Made by a program: the position numbers and the translations under genes. Positions 1 to 6,966 of a DNA stretch of 9,117 nt are shown one piece after another. The notes below the pieces were generated by a model. That model was not told the DNA's origin, did not search any database, and saw nothing but the letters and a program-made list of their open reading frames with translations. How positions within the stretch are numbered: the first letter of the stretch is position 1; every line of letters starts with the position of its first letter. Source of the DNA: Pontiella sp. (lineage in GTDB: Bacteria > Verrucomicrobiota > Kiritimatiellia > Kiritimatiellales > Pontiellaceae); assembly GCA_029939385.1 (NCBI GenBank), contig JAOZSZ010000043.1:1-9117 (forward strand), read 5' to 3'.

Positions 1-21
1 AACCAAAAAGTTGAAGGGTAA
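1..21 (+). CDS. rpmC: possible 3' tail of ribosomal protein L29 (partial)
   Basis: L29 normally precedes rpsQ in this operon, so the first bases probably hold its last codons. One frame reads NQKVEG then TAA at 19-21. Another frame reads PKS then TGA at 12-14, and the sequence alone cannot decide between them. No L29 motif is visible in so few residues, so the call rests on gene order only. Confidence 0.3.
   Translation, partial: NQKVEG
13..18 (+). promoter_or_regulatory. ribosome binding site deciding the rpsQ start
   Basis: GAAGGG lies 7 bases before the ATG at 26. It supports that ATG over the in-frame TTG at 11, which would add only five residues and would have its own start codon next to this site. 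Confidence 0.6.
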
Positions 22-25
22 AGGC

Positions 26-292
26 ATGGAAGAGGCTAAAAGACATTTGAGAAAGGCACGCGAAGGGCGTGTAACTAGCGACAAGGCCGATAAGACTATT
101 GTTGTATTGATTGAACGGCGTGTACGCCATCCTCTCTACGGGAAAGAAATTCGTCTCTCGAAGAAGGTTCATGTACACGACGAGGAAAACCGAGCCAAGG
201 TTGGTGATGTGGTTCGCGTGATGGAGACTCGCCCACTCAGCCGCTTAAAGCGATGGCGTTTGGTGGACATTATTTCTGAATCTTCTAAATAA
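26..292 (+). CDS. rpsQ: 30S ribosomal protein S17
   Basis: Primary 16S rRNA-binding protein of the small subunit, with an OB fold that binds early in 30S assembly. From the ATG at 26 the product is 88 residues, usual for bacterial S17. Family landmarks are visible: [12 protein letters not shown] (16-27), the His-Pro of RHPLYGK (34-40), [11 protein letters not shown] (45-55) and the C-terminal signature [20 protein letters not shown] (60-79). An in-frame TTG at 11 would add five residues, but the GAAGGG at 13-18 fits the ATG better. The stop at 290-292 overlaps the AAGG that probably serves rplN, so the two genes are closely packed. The identification is secure; only the exact start is uncertain. 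Confidence 0.96.
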   Translation: MEEAKRHLRKAREGRVTSDKADKTIVVLIERRVRHPLYGKEIRLSKKVHVHDEENRAKVGDVVRVMETRPLSRLKRWRLVDIISESSK

Positions 293-303
293 GGTTAAGT
301 TCG

Positions 304-669
304 ATGATTTTGGAACAAACACGTTTGAAAGTGGCGGATAACTCAGGGGCTCGTAGTGTAATGTGCATTCGTGTTCTTGGAACCAAGCGTAAATTTGCGC
401 GAGTTGGTGAGTTGATCCGGGTTACAGTAAAGGAAGCTCAGCCTAATGGCGTTGTGAAGAAAGGTGAACTCTGTAAGGCCGTTATTGTCCGAACAAAGAA
501 GGCTATTCACAGGGCCGATGGTTCTTACTTACGCTTTGATAGCAATGCCGCAGTCATTGTTGATGACAAAGGCAACCCTGTCGGAACTCGTATCTTTGGG
601 CCAGTCGCTAGAGAATTGCGTGAAGCCGACTATATGAAGGTTGTATCGCTTGCGCCAGAAGTGCTTTAA
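304..669 (+). CDS. rplN: 50S ribosomal protein L14
   Basis: Large-subunit protein at the subunit interface, where it contacts 16S rRNA in the bridge region and helps form the 70S ribosome. At 121 residues it has nearly the standard length of 122. The start [17 protein letters not shown] matches the family pattern MIQ..T.L.VADNSGA. Further landmarks are [15 protein letters not shown] (52-66), the [16 protein letters not shown] block (70-85) and [13 protein letters not shown] (94-106), the last being the strongest signature. AAGG at 291-294 lies 9 bases before the ATG. It sits 11 bases after rpsQ and 21 bases before rplX. Nothing is unusual except Leu instead of the common Gln at position 3. 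Confidence 0.98.
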   Translation: MILEQTRLKVADNSGARSVMCIRVLGTKRKFARVGELIRVTVKEAQPNGVVKKGELCKAVIVRTKKAIHRADGSYLRFDSNAAVIVDDKGNPVGTRIFGPVARELREADYMKVVSLAPEVL

Positions 670-690
670 GCGCATCGAGAGGAATTTAAT

Positions 691-927
691 ATGAAGAATG
701 TTGTAAAGTGTCATATCAAGAAAGGCGATAGCGTTATTGTAATCGCCGGTGATGATAAAGGCAAAACCGGTAAGGTTCTCCAAGCCAGTCCACAGACAGG
801 TCGTGCATTGGTTGAAGGGGTAAACTTTGTTAAGAAGCACATGAAAAAAACCGAAGATAATCCGCAGGGTGGCGTGATTGAAATGGAAGCTCCCATTGCA
901 ATTTCAAACCTAAAGGTTTCTGGTTAA
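691..927 (+). CDS. rplX: 50S ribosomal protein L24, short form
   Basis: Assembly-initiator protein of the 50S subunit that binds the 5' region of 23S rRNA and lies near the polypeptide exit tunnel. The KOW domain occupies about residues 9-36 ([20 protein letters not shown]). It is followed by the family segments [12 protein letters not shown] (41-52) and [17 protein letters not shown] (58-74). The protein stops at 78 residues, whereas L24 is usually about 100-105. The missing part is the C-terminal segment that in many bacteria carries a PTRVGF-type motif. No reading frame in the next 43 bases restores it, so this looks like a genuine short form rather than a frameshift. GAGAGG at 677-682 lies 8 bases before the ATG. 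Confidence 0.95.
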   Translation: MKNVVKCHIKKGDSVIVIAGDDKGKTGKVLQASPQTGRALVEGVNFVKKHMKKTEDNPQGGVIEMEAPIAISNLKVSG

Positions 928-970
928 CCGTTTCTGAGATTGGAACAAGAATTTTTGGAGGACGGGTTCT

Positions 971-1516
971 ATGGCCCCTACATTAAAAACTAAATATAAA
1001 GAAGTAATTGCCCCGGAACTGATCAAGTCTCAGGGTTATGAGAATAAAATGCAGGTGCCGAAGCTTGAGAAAATTGTACTCAATCTTTGTGTTTCTGTTG
1101 CAAATGATCGTGATGTTCTGCAGTCACTTGCTGATGACCTCGGTAAAATTACGGGTCAGAAGGCGGTGATTACCAAGGCGAAGGTCAGTGTTTCGAACTT
1201 TAAATTGCGTGAAGGAATGTCGATTGGCGCAAAGGTTACTCTTCGTAACAGTCGAATGTATGAATTTATGGATCGTCTCGTGAATGTGGCTTTGCCGCGA
1301 ATTCGTGACTTTCGTGGAATCCCCAGCAAATCATTTGATGGGCAGGGAAACTATTCCATGGGCTTGCAGGAGCAGACCGTGTTTCCTGAAATTGATCCAG
1401 ATAAGGTAAAGAAAGTACACGGTATGGATATCACGTTTGTGACTTCGGCAAAGAGTGATGGGGAAGCCAAAGAATTCCTCAAACTCATGGGCATGCCGTT
1501 TGCAACAAGCAATTAA
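971..1516 (+). CDS. rplE: 50S ribosomal protein L5
   Basis: Binds 5S rRNA together with L18 and L25 to form the central protuberance, and contacts S13 and the P-site tRNA. At 181 residues it has normal length. Diagnostic segments are [12 protein letters not shown] (27-38), [12 protein letters not shown] (60-71), [16 protein letters not shown] (77-92), the [20 protein letters not shown] block (95-114), [15 protein letters not shown] (121-135) and KLMGMPF (171-177). Residues 39-45 (LCVSVAN) replace the usual glycine-containing MGVGEA, a mild divergence. GGAGG at 957-961 is a strong ribosome binding site 9 bases before the ATG. The 43-base spacer upstream is the longest in the first half of the cluster. 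rpsN does not follow; rpsH starts 17 bases later. Confidence 0.98.
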   Translation: MAPTLKTKYKEVIAPELIKSQGYENKMQVPKLEKIVLNLCVSVANDRDVLQSLADDLGKITGQKAVITKAKVSVSNFKLREGMSIGAKVTLRNSRMYEFMDRLVNVALPRIRDFRGIPSKSFDGQGNYSMGLQEQTVFPEIDPDKVKKVHGMDITFVTSAKSDGEAKEFLKLMGMPFATSN

Positions 1517-1533
1517 TAAGTGAAGGTATTGAA

Positions 1534-1932
1534 ATGGTTTTAACTGATCCAATTGCTGACATGTTAACCCGCATTCGCAACGCGAATATGGCGGAAAAGA
1601 AAATTGTGCAAATGCCGCATTCTAAGATGAAGAGCGAACTTGCACGCCTATTGAAATCGGAAGGTTTCATTAAGGACTACACGATGGAAAATAAGGACGG
1701 GAAAAGTGTCCTGAATCTTTTTCTTAAATATACGATCGAGCGCGAGCCGATCATTCAAGGTCTTCGTCGCATCAGTAAGCCAAGTTGTCGCAAATATGTG
1801 ACGGCTGGCGAGGTTCCACGTGTACTGGGTGGAATTGGTGTTGCTCTTTTGAGTACCTCTTCGGGGGTAATGACCGACAACGAAGCCAGAAAACAGAACG
1901 TCGGGGGCGAAGTCCTCTGCTACATTTGGTAG
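1534..1932 (+). CDS. rpsH: 30S ribosomal protein S8
   Basis: Primary 16S rRNA-binding protein needed for assembly of the central domain of the 30S subunit. In E. coli it is also the translational repressor of the spc operon. At 132 residues it has standard length. Visible landmarks are [13 protein letters not shown] (5-17), [19 protein letters not shown] (28-46), [16 protein letters not shown] (94-109) and the C-terminal signature [20 protein letters not shown] (111-130). SKPSCRKYV (81-89) has Ser-Cys where most S8 proteins have Gly-Leu. GAAGG at 1522-1526 lies 7 bases before the ATG. It directly follows rplE because rpsN is absent. I see no obvious S8-type autoregulatory hairpin in the short spacer, though such sites are hard to judge by eye. 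Confidence 0.98.
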   Translation: MVLTDPIADMLTRIRNANMAEKKIVQMPHSKMKSELARLLKSEGFIKDYTMENKDGKSVLNLFLKYTIEREPIIQGLRRISKPSCRKYVTAGEVPRVLGGIGVALLSTSSGVMTDNEARKQNVGGEVLCYIW

Positions 1933-1949
1933 GAGAATTGGGGTAAGTT

Positions 1950-2486
1950 ATGTCTAGAATAGGAAAACAACCGATTTTGATTCCCGCTGGAGTAACGGTC
2001 GATGTTGCTGGAGCAACAGTCACCGTGAAGGGGTCTAAAGGGGAGTCTGTTTATATGGCTCCTGAGTGTATTGCAGTTACGATAGAGGAAAGTAACGTCG
2101 TGGTTTCACGTACGGACGGTTCTCGGCACAGTGCGGCTATGTTCGGCACGGTTCGTAGTATCATCAACAACATGGTTGTGGGTGTGAGCAATGGGTATAA
2201 AAAAGAACTTTTAATCAATGGTGTCGGCTATAAGGCTCAGCTTCAGGGAATGAAACTCATTCTTTCGCTGGGCTACTCGCATGACATTAATTATAGCATC
2301 CCTGAAGGGATTAAAATCGATGTCCAAAATGGAACAACAGTTACCATCGAAGGCATTGATAAACAATTGGTGGGTCAGGTTTCTGCGTGTATTCGAGATT
2401 TCTCTCCAGTTGAGCCGTACAAAGGGAAAGGCGTGCGCTACTCTGATGAGAAGGTTCGCCGTAAGGAAGGTAAGGCGGTTGCATAA
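1950..2486 (+). CDS. rplF: 50S ribosomal protein L6
   Basis: Large-subunit protein with two tandem related domains, located near the factor-binding site and the sarcin-ricin loop. At 178 residues it has the usual length. The start SRIGKQPILIPAGV (2-15) is canonical, as is VTVKGSKGE (24-32). The second domain contains GVGYKAQLQGMKLILSLGYS (91-110), IEGIDKQLVGQVSACIR (133-149) and the strongest signature EPYKGKGVRY (155-164) followed by VRRKEGK. The pair before this motif is SPVEPYKGKG rather than the common RPPEPYKGKG. Possible ribosome binding sites are GGAG at 1932-1935, rather distant, and GGGG at 1940-1943, 6 bases before the ATG. It ends 2 bases before rplR, so the two are probably translationally coupled. 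Confidence 0.98.
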   Translation: MSRIGKQPILIPAGVTVDVAGATVTVKGSKGESVYMAPECIAVTIEESNVVVSRTDGSRHSAAMFGTVRSIINNMVVGVSNGYKKELLINGVGYKAQLQGMKLILSLGYSHDINYSIPEGIKIDVQNGTTVTIEGIDKQLVGQVSACIRDFSPVEPYKGKGVRYSDEKVRRKEGKAVA

Positions 2487-2488
2487 TC

Positions 2489-2824
2489 ATGAGTATTAAA
2501 ACGAAAAAAGAGTTTAGAATTCGTCGACACATGCGTGTGCGTAACAAGATTCAAGGTACGGCAGCGCGTCCTCGTATGGCGATTTTCCGTTCCAATACGC
2601 AACTTCAGGTTCAGTTTATAGATGATGATGCGCGAGTTACGCTGGTTGGTGCATCGTCTACTGGCAAGAATGTGGCGGCCGCGAAGGCACTGGGTGCCAA
2701 AGCAGCAGAGCTTGCTAAAAGCAAGGGTATTGAGACCGTAGTATTCGATCGAGGCGGATTCGCCTTTGGTACAAATTTTAAAGCGCTTGCCGATAGTGCC
2801 CGTGAAGCGGGACTCAAATTTTAG
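2489..2824 (+). CDS. rplR: 50S ribosomal protein L18
   Basis: Binds 5S rRNA and, with L5, places it in the central protuberance. At 111 residues it is slightly short for L18 (commonly 115-120). The difference lies mostly around residues 52-61, where the usual ...STL.K... loop is compressed. The basic N-terminus IRRHMRVRNKIQGTAARPRM (11-30) and IFRSNTQLQVQFIDD (32-46) are typical, and the signature VVFDRGGF (84-91) plus KALADSAREAGLKF (98-111) is decisive. Residues 92-97 read AFGTNF where most homologues have Y-HGRV. The start lies only 2 bases after the rplF stop, with purine-rich TAAGGCGG at 2471-2478 inside rplF as the likely ribosome binding site. Confidence 0.97.
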   Translation: MSIKTKKEFRIRRHMRVRNKIQGTAARPRMAIFRSNTQLQVQFIDDDARVTLVGASSTGKNVAAAKALGAKAAELAKSKGIETVVFDRGGFAFGTNFKALADSAREAGLKF

Positions 2825-2845
2825 GCATTTTAAAGGAGTTCCCTT

Positions 2846-3394
2846 ATGGCAGAAGAACGCACAGGTAATAATCGTAACGACCGGAATAATCGCAGGGATC
2901 GTAAACCCCGTGGTCCTCGGAAGGATTTTAAAGAAAAGTCGGAATTCGAAGAGCGGGTAGTTCATATTAACCGTAACTCGAAAGTAGTTAAAGGTGGACG
3001 TCGTTTCAGCTTTGGTGCACTTGTTGTAATTGGTGACCGAAAGGGCCGAGTAGGTTATGGGCTTGGTAAGGCTGCCGAAGTTGCAGAAGCTATCCGTAAG
3101 GCGGGTGAAGTAGCGAAGCGAAATCTATGTACCGTTACGATGCGTGGAACCACGCTTCCGCACGAAGCCATCGGTAAGTATAGTGGCGCGCAGGTTTTAA
3201 TTCGCCCAGCATCTGAAGGTACTGGAATTATTGCAGGCGGTCCTTGCCGTGCCGTACTTGAACTCGCGGGGGTTCGTGATGTGCTGGCAAAGTCGCTGGG
3301 TAGTAATAACCACCTAAATGTAACAAAGGCAACGTTGGAAGCCTTGGGACAAATGCGTTCTAAGGAAGAAGTACTTGCAACCCGTAAGGGTTAA
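2846..3394 (+). CDS. rpsE: 30S ribosomal protein S5
   Basis: Small-subunit protein near the mRNA entry channel, affecting decoding accuracy and helicase activity with S3 and S4. The 182-residue product has a hydrophilic N-terminal tail rich in Asn, Arg, Asp and Lys (about 1-35). The double-stranded RNA-binding-like S5 domain follows: [20 protein letters not shown] (47-66), [13 protein letters not shown] (67-79) and [12 protein letters not shown] (82-93). The C-terminal domain has [19 protein letters not shown] (125-143) and [20 protein letters not shown] (145-164). AAAGGAG at 2832-2838 is a strong ribosome binding site 7 bases before the ATG. The gene is followed directly by rplO because rpmD is absent. 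A small hairpin covers its stop codon. Confidence 0.98.
   Translation: MAEERTGNNRNDRNNRRDRKPRGPRKDFKEKSEFEERVVHINRNSKVVKGGRRFSFGALVVIGDRKGRVGYGLGKAAEVAEAIRKAGEVAKRNLCTVTMRGTTLPHEAIGKYSGAQVLIRPASEGTGIIAGGPCRAVLELAGVRDVLAKSLGSNNHLNVTKATLEALGQMRSKEEVLATRKG
3379..3392 (+). other. small hairpin over the rpsE 3' end
   Basis: AACCC (3379-3383) pairs with GGGTT (3388-3392) around the loop GTAA, which has the stable GNRA form. AATTTATT follows rather than a run of T. The stem has only 5 bp and lies in the last rpsE codons. It could slow transcription or mark an mRNA processing point, but it is too weak to call a terminator, and downstream genes must be expressed through it. Chance is a serious alternative. 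Confidence 0.25.
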
Positions 3395-3414
3395 TTTATT
3401 AAGAGGATTTAGTC

Positions 3415-3855
3415 ATGGATTTGCATTCATTGCAGACTGCAGAAGGTTCCAAGCATAGAAAGATTCGTTTGGGTCGTGGACGTGCTTCAGGCAAAGGTAA
3501 AACCTCTGCTCGTGGTCATAAGGGTCAGATGTCTCGTACCGGAAGTGTACACAAACCACTATTCGAAGGCGGGCAGATGCCCCTCGTACGAAAGTTACCC
3601 AAGCGTGGTTTTAATAATTTTACTCGGAAGACTATTATTCCGGTGAGTCTCGATGCTCTCGCTAGATTTGATGATGGCACGGAAGTTACGATTGAATTGC
3701 TCTGTGAAAAAGGCCTAGTGAATGGTCGTTTTGATGGCGTGAAGATTCTGGCTAATGGAACGATAGATAAGAAGTTGACGGTAAAGGTCACTGCTTTTTC
3801 TTCCTCAGCAAAGGAAAAAATCGAAGCTGCCGGTGGCACTTGCGAAACGGTATAA
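3415..3855 (+). CDS. rplO: 50S ribosomal protein L15
   Basis: Late-assembling large-subunit protein that contacts several 23S rRNA domains through a long basic N-terminal extension. At 146 residues it has the usual length. The N-terminal signature is clear: [20 protein letters not shown] (15-34), HKGQMSRTG (35-43), then [19 protein letters not shown] (50-68). The globular part includes [14 protein letters not shown] (99-112) and the C-terminal [17 protein letters not shown] (128-144), matching the usual FS..A...IEAAGG ending. AGAGG at 3400-3404 lies 10 bases before the ATG. In many bacteria rpmD would lie just upstream; here only 20 bases separate rpsE from this gene. secY follows after 18 bases, the standard order. 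Confidence 0.98.
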   Translation: MDLHSLQTAEGSKHRKIRLGRGRASGKGKTSARGHKGQMSRTGSVHKPLFEGGQMPLVRKLPKRGFNNFTRKTIIPVSLDALARFDDGTEVTIELLCEKGLVNGRFDGVKILANGTIDKKLTVKVTAFSSSAKEKIEAAGGTCETV

Positions 3856-3873
3856 ACTAAAGGCTAGGTTCCC

Positions 3874-5214
3874 ATGTTCTCCGCATTCGTTAATACCTTC
3901 AAAATTACTGAACTTAGACAGCGTATACTTTTTACGTTTGGTCTTATATTTATTTGTAGGCTCATTGCCACTGTTCCGCTTCCGGGGGTGGATGCACTAG
4001 CTATTCGCCAGTTCTTCGAAGGCCAAAGTGGTGCTGATGGTGGTATGCTGGGGATGTTTAATCTTTTCAGCGGTGGAGCACTCTTGAAGTGCTCTATCGG
4101 ATCGTTGGGTATTATGCCCTATATTAGTGCATCTATTATTTTGCAACTAATGACTGCGGTTGTTCCTCACTTAGAAAAACTGGCTCGCGAGGGGGATGTT
4201 GGGCGCGCAAAAATCACACAGTATACGCGCTATTTAACGGTAGTACTTTGTGTGGTTCAGGCCTTTGCCATGGCGGGGGCCTTGCAGACAGGTCGCTATT
4301 TTGGTCTTCCCGCGGAGGTCGTGCGGATTCCAGGAATTGGGTTCATTTTACTTACGGTATTAGCCATTGTAACAGGAACACTCCTGTTGATGTGGATTGG
4401 TGAGCAAATTACGGATCGAGGAATCGGTAACGGGATCTCTATTATTATTACCGTTAATATCGTCAGTAGAATGCCGATGGCCGTGAAAGCACTTATTGAT
4501 AAGTTGACCCGAGTTGATGGGGTTGCTGAAATTGGTATTTTCCATCTGGTGCTTCTTATTTCACTTATCTTCTTTGTTATTTTAGGCGTAGTTGCTGTGA
4601 CGCAAGCCCAGCAAAAAATTCCGGTCCAATTTGCCAAACGAATGGTCGGTCGTAAAATGATGCAGGGAGGAACTCAGCATCTTCCTTTGCGAGTGAATTA
4701 TTCGGGTGTGATGCCCATTATTTTTGCTTCAGCAATTCTGGCTATTCCTCCAAAGATTTTGGGTTTCCTTCCCTTTCAGTGGGCGCATGAGGCGGCGAAT
4801 ACCTTTTCTAGGTCTGGATGGTATATGTTCTGGTTTGGCCTTATGATTTTGTTCTTTTCTTATTTTTGGGTGGCTACCCAGTTTAATCCCATTCAAATTG
4901 CGGACAATCTTAAGACACAAGGTGGATATGTTCCAGGGATCCGTCCTGGCCGTCCGACCGCAGAATTTCTTGATCGAACCATGACTCGTTTGACGTTGGC
5001 AGGCGCTGTCTTCCTCACCGCAATTGCGGTAATACCAAACATTATGACTGCACAATTTAATATTCCATGGATCGTTGCTTCTTTCTTTGGAGGGACTAGC
5101 CTTCTTATCATCGTGGGTGTGATGCTCGATACTACGCGTCAAATTGAATCGCATCTATTGATGCGTCACTACGATGGCTTTTTGAAAAAAGGTAAGATGC
5201 AGCGTAGAAGATGA
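3874..5214 (+). CDS. secY: protein translocase channel subunit SecY
   Basis: Central pore of the Sec translocon in the cytoplasmic membrane, exporting or inserting proteins with SecE, SecG, SecA or the ribosome. At 446 residues it has typical length. About ten hydrophobic segments are visible, near residues 17-37, 74-95, 118-136, 154-175, 185-205, 221-243, 276-294, 317-336, 372-391 and 398-418. Family motifs include GSLGIMPYISASIILQLM (76-93), QKIPVQFAKR (247-256) in the fourth cytosolic loop and GGYVPGIRPG (350-359) in the fifth. Arg357 there matches the conserved SecA- and ribosome-contacting arginine of the family. The C-terminus is basic (KKGKMQRRR), as usual. The stop overlaps the adk ATG by 4 bases (ATGA). 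AAGG at 3860-3863 is the probable ribosome binding site. Confidence 0.98.
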   Translation: MFSAFVNTFKITELRQRILFTFGLIFICRLIATVPLPGVDALAIRQFFEGQSGADGGMLGMFNLFSGGALLKCSIGSLGIMPYISASIILQLMTAVVPHLEKLAREGDVGRAKITQYTRYLTVVLCVVQAFAMAGALQTGRYFGLPAEVVRIPGIGFILLTVLAIVTGTLLLMWIGEQITDRGIGNGISIIITVNIVSRMPMAVKALIDKLTRVDGVAEIGIFHLVLLISLIFFVILGVVAVTQAQQKIPVQFAKRMVGRKMMQGGTQHLPLRVNYSGVMPIIFASAILAIPPKILGFLPFQWAHEAANTFSRSGWYMFWFGLMILFFSYFWVATQFNPIQIADNLKTQGGYVPGIRPGRPTAEFLDRTMTRLTLAGAVFLTAIAVIPNIMTAQFNIPWIVASFFGGTSLLIIVGVMLDTTRQIESHLLMRHYDGFLKKGKMQRRR

Positions 5215-5852
5215 CTGGGATAGTTTTATTAGGGCCTCCCGGAGCGGGGAAAGGTACTGTATCTAAAGTATTTGCAGAGAAGGGCTTTGTCCATGTTTCT
5301 ACTGGCGAATTACTCCGTGATCAGATTCGACAAAAAACTCCCGCGGGAATCGAAGCTAAGCTTAGGCTGGACCAAGGAAAATTTGTCTCGGATAAAATCG
5401 TGGTGGAAATGGTACGCGATCTTTTGAAAAATACAGATTCTACACAGAAATTTCTTTTTGATGGATTTCCTCGAACCCTGATTCAGGCCAAAGAACTAGA
5501 TGCAATCCTTCAATCATTTGGAGGTAAACTTGCAGCGATTATTCAACTAGATTGTCCCGATGAAGTGATTATTGAACGACTGTCTGGACGACGTGTTTGT
5601 AACAAATGTGGAAGTGTGTATCATCTCTCCCACAATCCTCCGTCGAGCGAGGGTAAATGTGATTTTGATGGCTCAATTCTTCAGTTACGTCCGGATGATA
5701 CCTCTGAAACGATTAAAAAAAGATTAGCTATCTATGCGGAACAAACCGCTCCTTTGATCGACTACTATCGGTCTAGTGGATTAATTCGTCGTATTGATGC
5801 CTCCCTTACTATTGAAGAAGTTCGTTGTGCTGTACTTGAACGATTAGCTTAG
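5211..5852 (+). CDS. adk: adenylate kinase with zinc-type lid
   Basis: Cytosolic enzyme catalysing ATP + AMP = 2 ADP, which keeps adenine nucleotides balanced. The 213 residues show the P-loop GPPGAGKGT (8-16), the AMP-binding segment STGELLRDQIR (30-40), DGFPRT (84-89) and the lid start ERLSGRRVC (122-130). The lid is the long type, with Cys130, Cys133, Cys150 and Asp153 in a CxxC...CxxD arrangement. In the family this pattern usually binds a structural zinc ion, so zinc binding is inferred. RPDDTSETIKKRL (160-172) carries the conserved lid and core arginines. Most homologues have STGDMLR rather than STGELLR, a mild change. The start overlaps the secY stop (ATGA), so coupled translation is likely. 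Position between secY and map is common in bacteria. Confidence 0.97.
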   Translation: MTGIVLLGPPGAGKGTVSKVFAEKGFVHVSTGELLRDQIRQKTPAGIEAKLRLDQGKFVSDKIVVEMVRDLLKNTDSTQKFLFDGFPRTLIQAKELDAILQSFGGKLAAIIQLDCPDEVIIERLSGRRVCNKCGSVYHLSHNPPSSEGKCDFDGSILQLRPDDTSETIKKRLAIYAEQTAPLIDYYRSSGLIRRIDASLTIEEVRCAVLERLA

Positions 5853-5860
5853 ATGACCTG

Positions 5861-6625
5861 ATGATTATTATAAAAACTCCAGATGAATTAGTTGCGATGC
5901 GCATTAGCGGAAAGAAAACGGCCACTATTTTGCACAAGGTTGCTGCCAAGATTGCGCCGGGAGTAACTACAAAAGAGCTTGATGAATACGCTGCCGAGCT
6001 TGCTCGTGAGCAAGAAGGTCGGTGTGCTTTTTTTGGTTTTCATGGCTTTTCAGGGCATATATGCGCCTCTATTAATGAAGAGGTTGTTCATGGCATTCCC
6101 GGGCCTCGAATGATACGTAATGGTGATATTGTGGGGATTGATTTTGGTCTTGTTTATGGAGGATTTGTCGGAGATACGGCGATTACGGTCGCTGCGGGCG
6201 AAATTGATCCAGAATGGACCCGTCTTCTTGATGTTACTAAGCAAGCGCTTCATGCGGGGATTTCTAAGGCCATCGAGGGGAATCGGCTTTCCGATATTTC
6301 AAATGCGGTTCAAAGCGTTGCAGAAGGCGCTGGATTTTCTGTGGTTCGTGATTTTGTGGGACATGGTATTGGGCGGGAGATGCATGAAGATCCTCAGATC
6401 CCAAATTATGGCCCCGCGGGACGCGGCCCTGTGCTTAAGGCGGGGATGACGCTTGCCATTGAACCTATGATTAACCTCGGGGTTCATAAGACAAAAACCC
6501 TTAAGGATGGATGGACGGTGATAACTAAGGATCACCTTCCATCAGCGCATTTTGAGCACACGATAGCCGTTGGGAAGGAAACGGCCGAGATCCTGACTCT
6601 TCCGGAGCAAGCGTTCGATGGATAA
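5861..6625 (+). CDS. map: type I methionine aminopeptidase
   Basis: Removes the initiator methionine from nascent proteins at the ribosome when the second residue is small. The 254 residues form a complete pita-bread metallopeptidase without an N-terminal zinc-finger extension. The five expected metal ligands are present: Asp94 and Asp105 (GIDFGLVYGGFVGDTAI), His168 (GHGIGREMHEDP), Glu201 (AIEPMI) and Glu232 (HFEHTIAV). The substrate-site His77 (VVHGIP) and His175 also match. The start MIIIKTPDEL is canonical. The ATG at 5861 lies 8 bases after adk and lacks a clear ribosome binding site. It overlaps the stop of a two-codon frame (ATG ACC TGA, 5853-5861), so coupling to adk translation is likely. 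The 3' end overlaps infA by 8 bases. Confidence 0.98.
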   Translation: MIIIKTPDELVAMRISGKKTATILHKVAAKIAPGVTTKELDEYAAELAREQEGRCAFFGFHGFSGHICASINEEVVHGIPGPRMIRNGDIVGIDFGLVYGGFVGDTAITVAAGEIDPEWTRLLDVTKQALHAGISKAIEGNRLSDISNAVQSVAEGAGFSVVRDFVGHGIGREMHEDPQIPNYGPAGRGPVLKAGMTLAIEPMINLGVHKTKTLKDGWTVITKDHLPSAHFEHTIAVGKETAEILTLPEQAFDG

Positions 6626-6827
6626 AAAAGAGACAATTTTGCTAGACGCCCAGTTGATATCCGTGATAGACAACAACGCTTTTGGTGCAAAACTAGGTAA
6701 TGGACACCACTTTGTTGCATTTTTTGGACGCAATGATAAAGATAGAGCAACTCTCGATATTAATACCGAGGTTATAGTTGAAATGTCGCCTTATGACATG
6801 TCCAAAGGACGTATGGTGATAAACTAG
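6618..6827 (+). CDS. infA: translation initiation factor IF-1, divergent
   Basis: IF-1 binds the ribosomal A site and helps IF2 and IF3 select initiator tRNA and the start codon. The 69-residue product fits the family in length (about 72), in context (between map and rpmJ) and in two blocks: [12 protein letters not shown] (26-37), matching L.NGH...A..SG, and [16 protein letters not shown] (52-67), matching the C-terminal V.VE.SPYD..KGRI. The middle is unusual. Where most IF-1 proteins read AHISGKMRKNYIRI..GDKV, this one reads [19 protein letters not shown] (34-52). It thus lacks the His of AHISG, the Met-Arg pair, IRI and the Gly-Asp. CGGAG at 6603-6607 lies 10 bases before the ATG inside map. 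It is most likely a functional but divergent IF-1. Confidence 0.88.
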   Translation: MDKKETILLDAQLISVIDNNAFGAKLGNGHHFVAFFGRNDKDRATLDINTEVIVEMSPYDMSKGRMVIN

Positions 6828-6837
6828 GAACAATGAT

Positions 6838-6951
6838 ATGAAAGTAAGAGCTTCAGTTAAACGAATGTGTGAACAGTGTAAGGTAATCAGGCGCAAAGGT
6901 GTGGTTCGCATCATTTGCACGAACCCGCGCCATAAACAGCGTCAAGGATAA
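6838..6951 (+). CDS. rpmJ: 50S ribosomal protein L36, zinc form
   Basis: Smallest large-subunit protein, which binds 23S rRNA late in assembly. The 37-residue product begins [20 protein letters not shown] and ends RHKQRQG, the canonical length and pattern of the zinc-binding form. Expected ligands Cys11, Cys14, Cys27 and His32 are all present, so zinc binding is inferred. AGGAA at 6826-6830, overlapping the infA stop, is the ribosome binding site. An ATG at 6833 is out of frame and stops after two codons. Position between infA and rpsM is standard. Confidence 0.98.
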   Translation: MKVRASVKRMCEQCKVIRRKGVVRIICTNPRHKQRQG

Positions 6952-6966
6952 TCAAGGAGTTTATCA

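Noticed and set aside
906..929. Inverted repeats AAACC/GGTTT and GGTTAACC at the end of rplX
   Set aside because: Stems are 4-5 bp and mostly A-T, lie inside coding sequence or over the stop, and lack a T-run. They could easily be chance.
2438..2965. Open frame of 175 codons on the - strand across rplF, rplR and rpsE
   Set aside because: It lies opposite three certain genes, spans two gene borders and has no recognisable domain or ribosome binding site. It is a by-product of codon use on the + strand.
5180..5192. T-run next to A-run near the secY end, resembling a hairpin
   Set aside because: It encodes the expected basic C-terminus FLKKGK of SecY, and adk continues directly without a gap.
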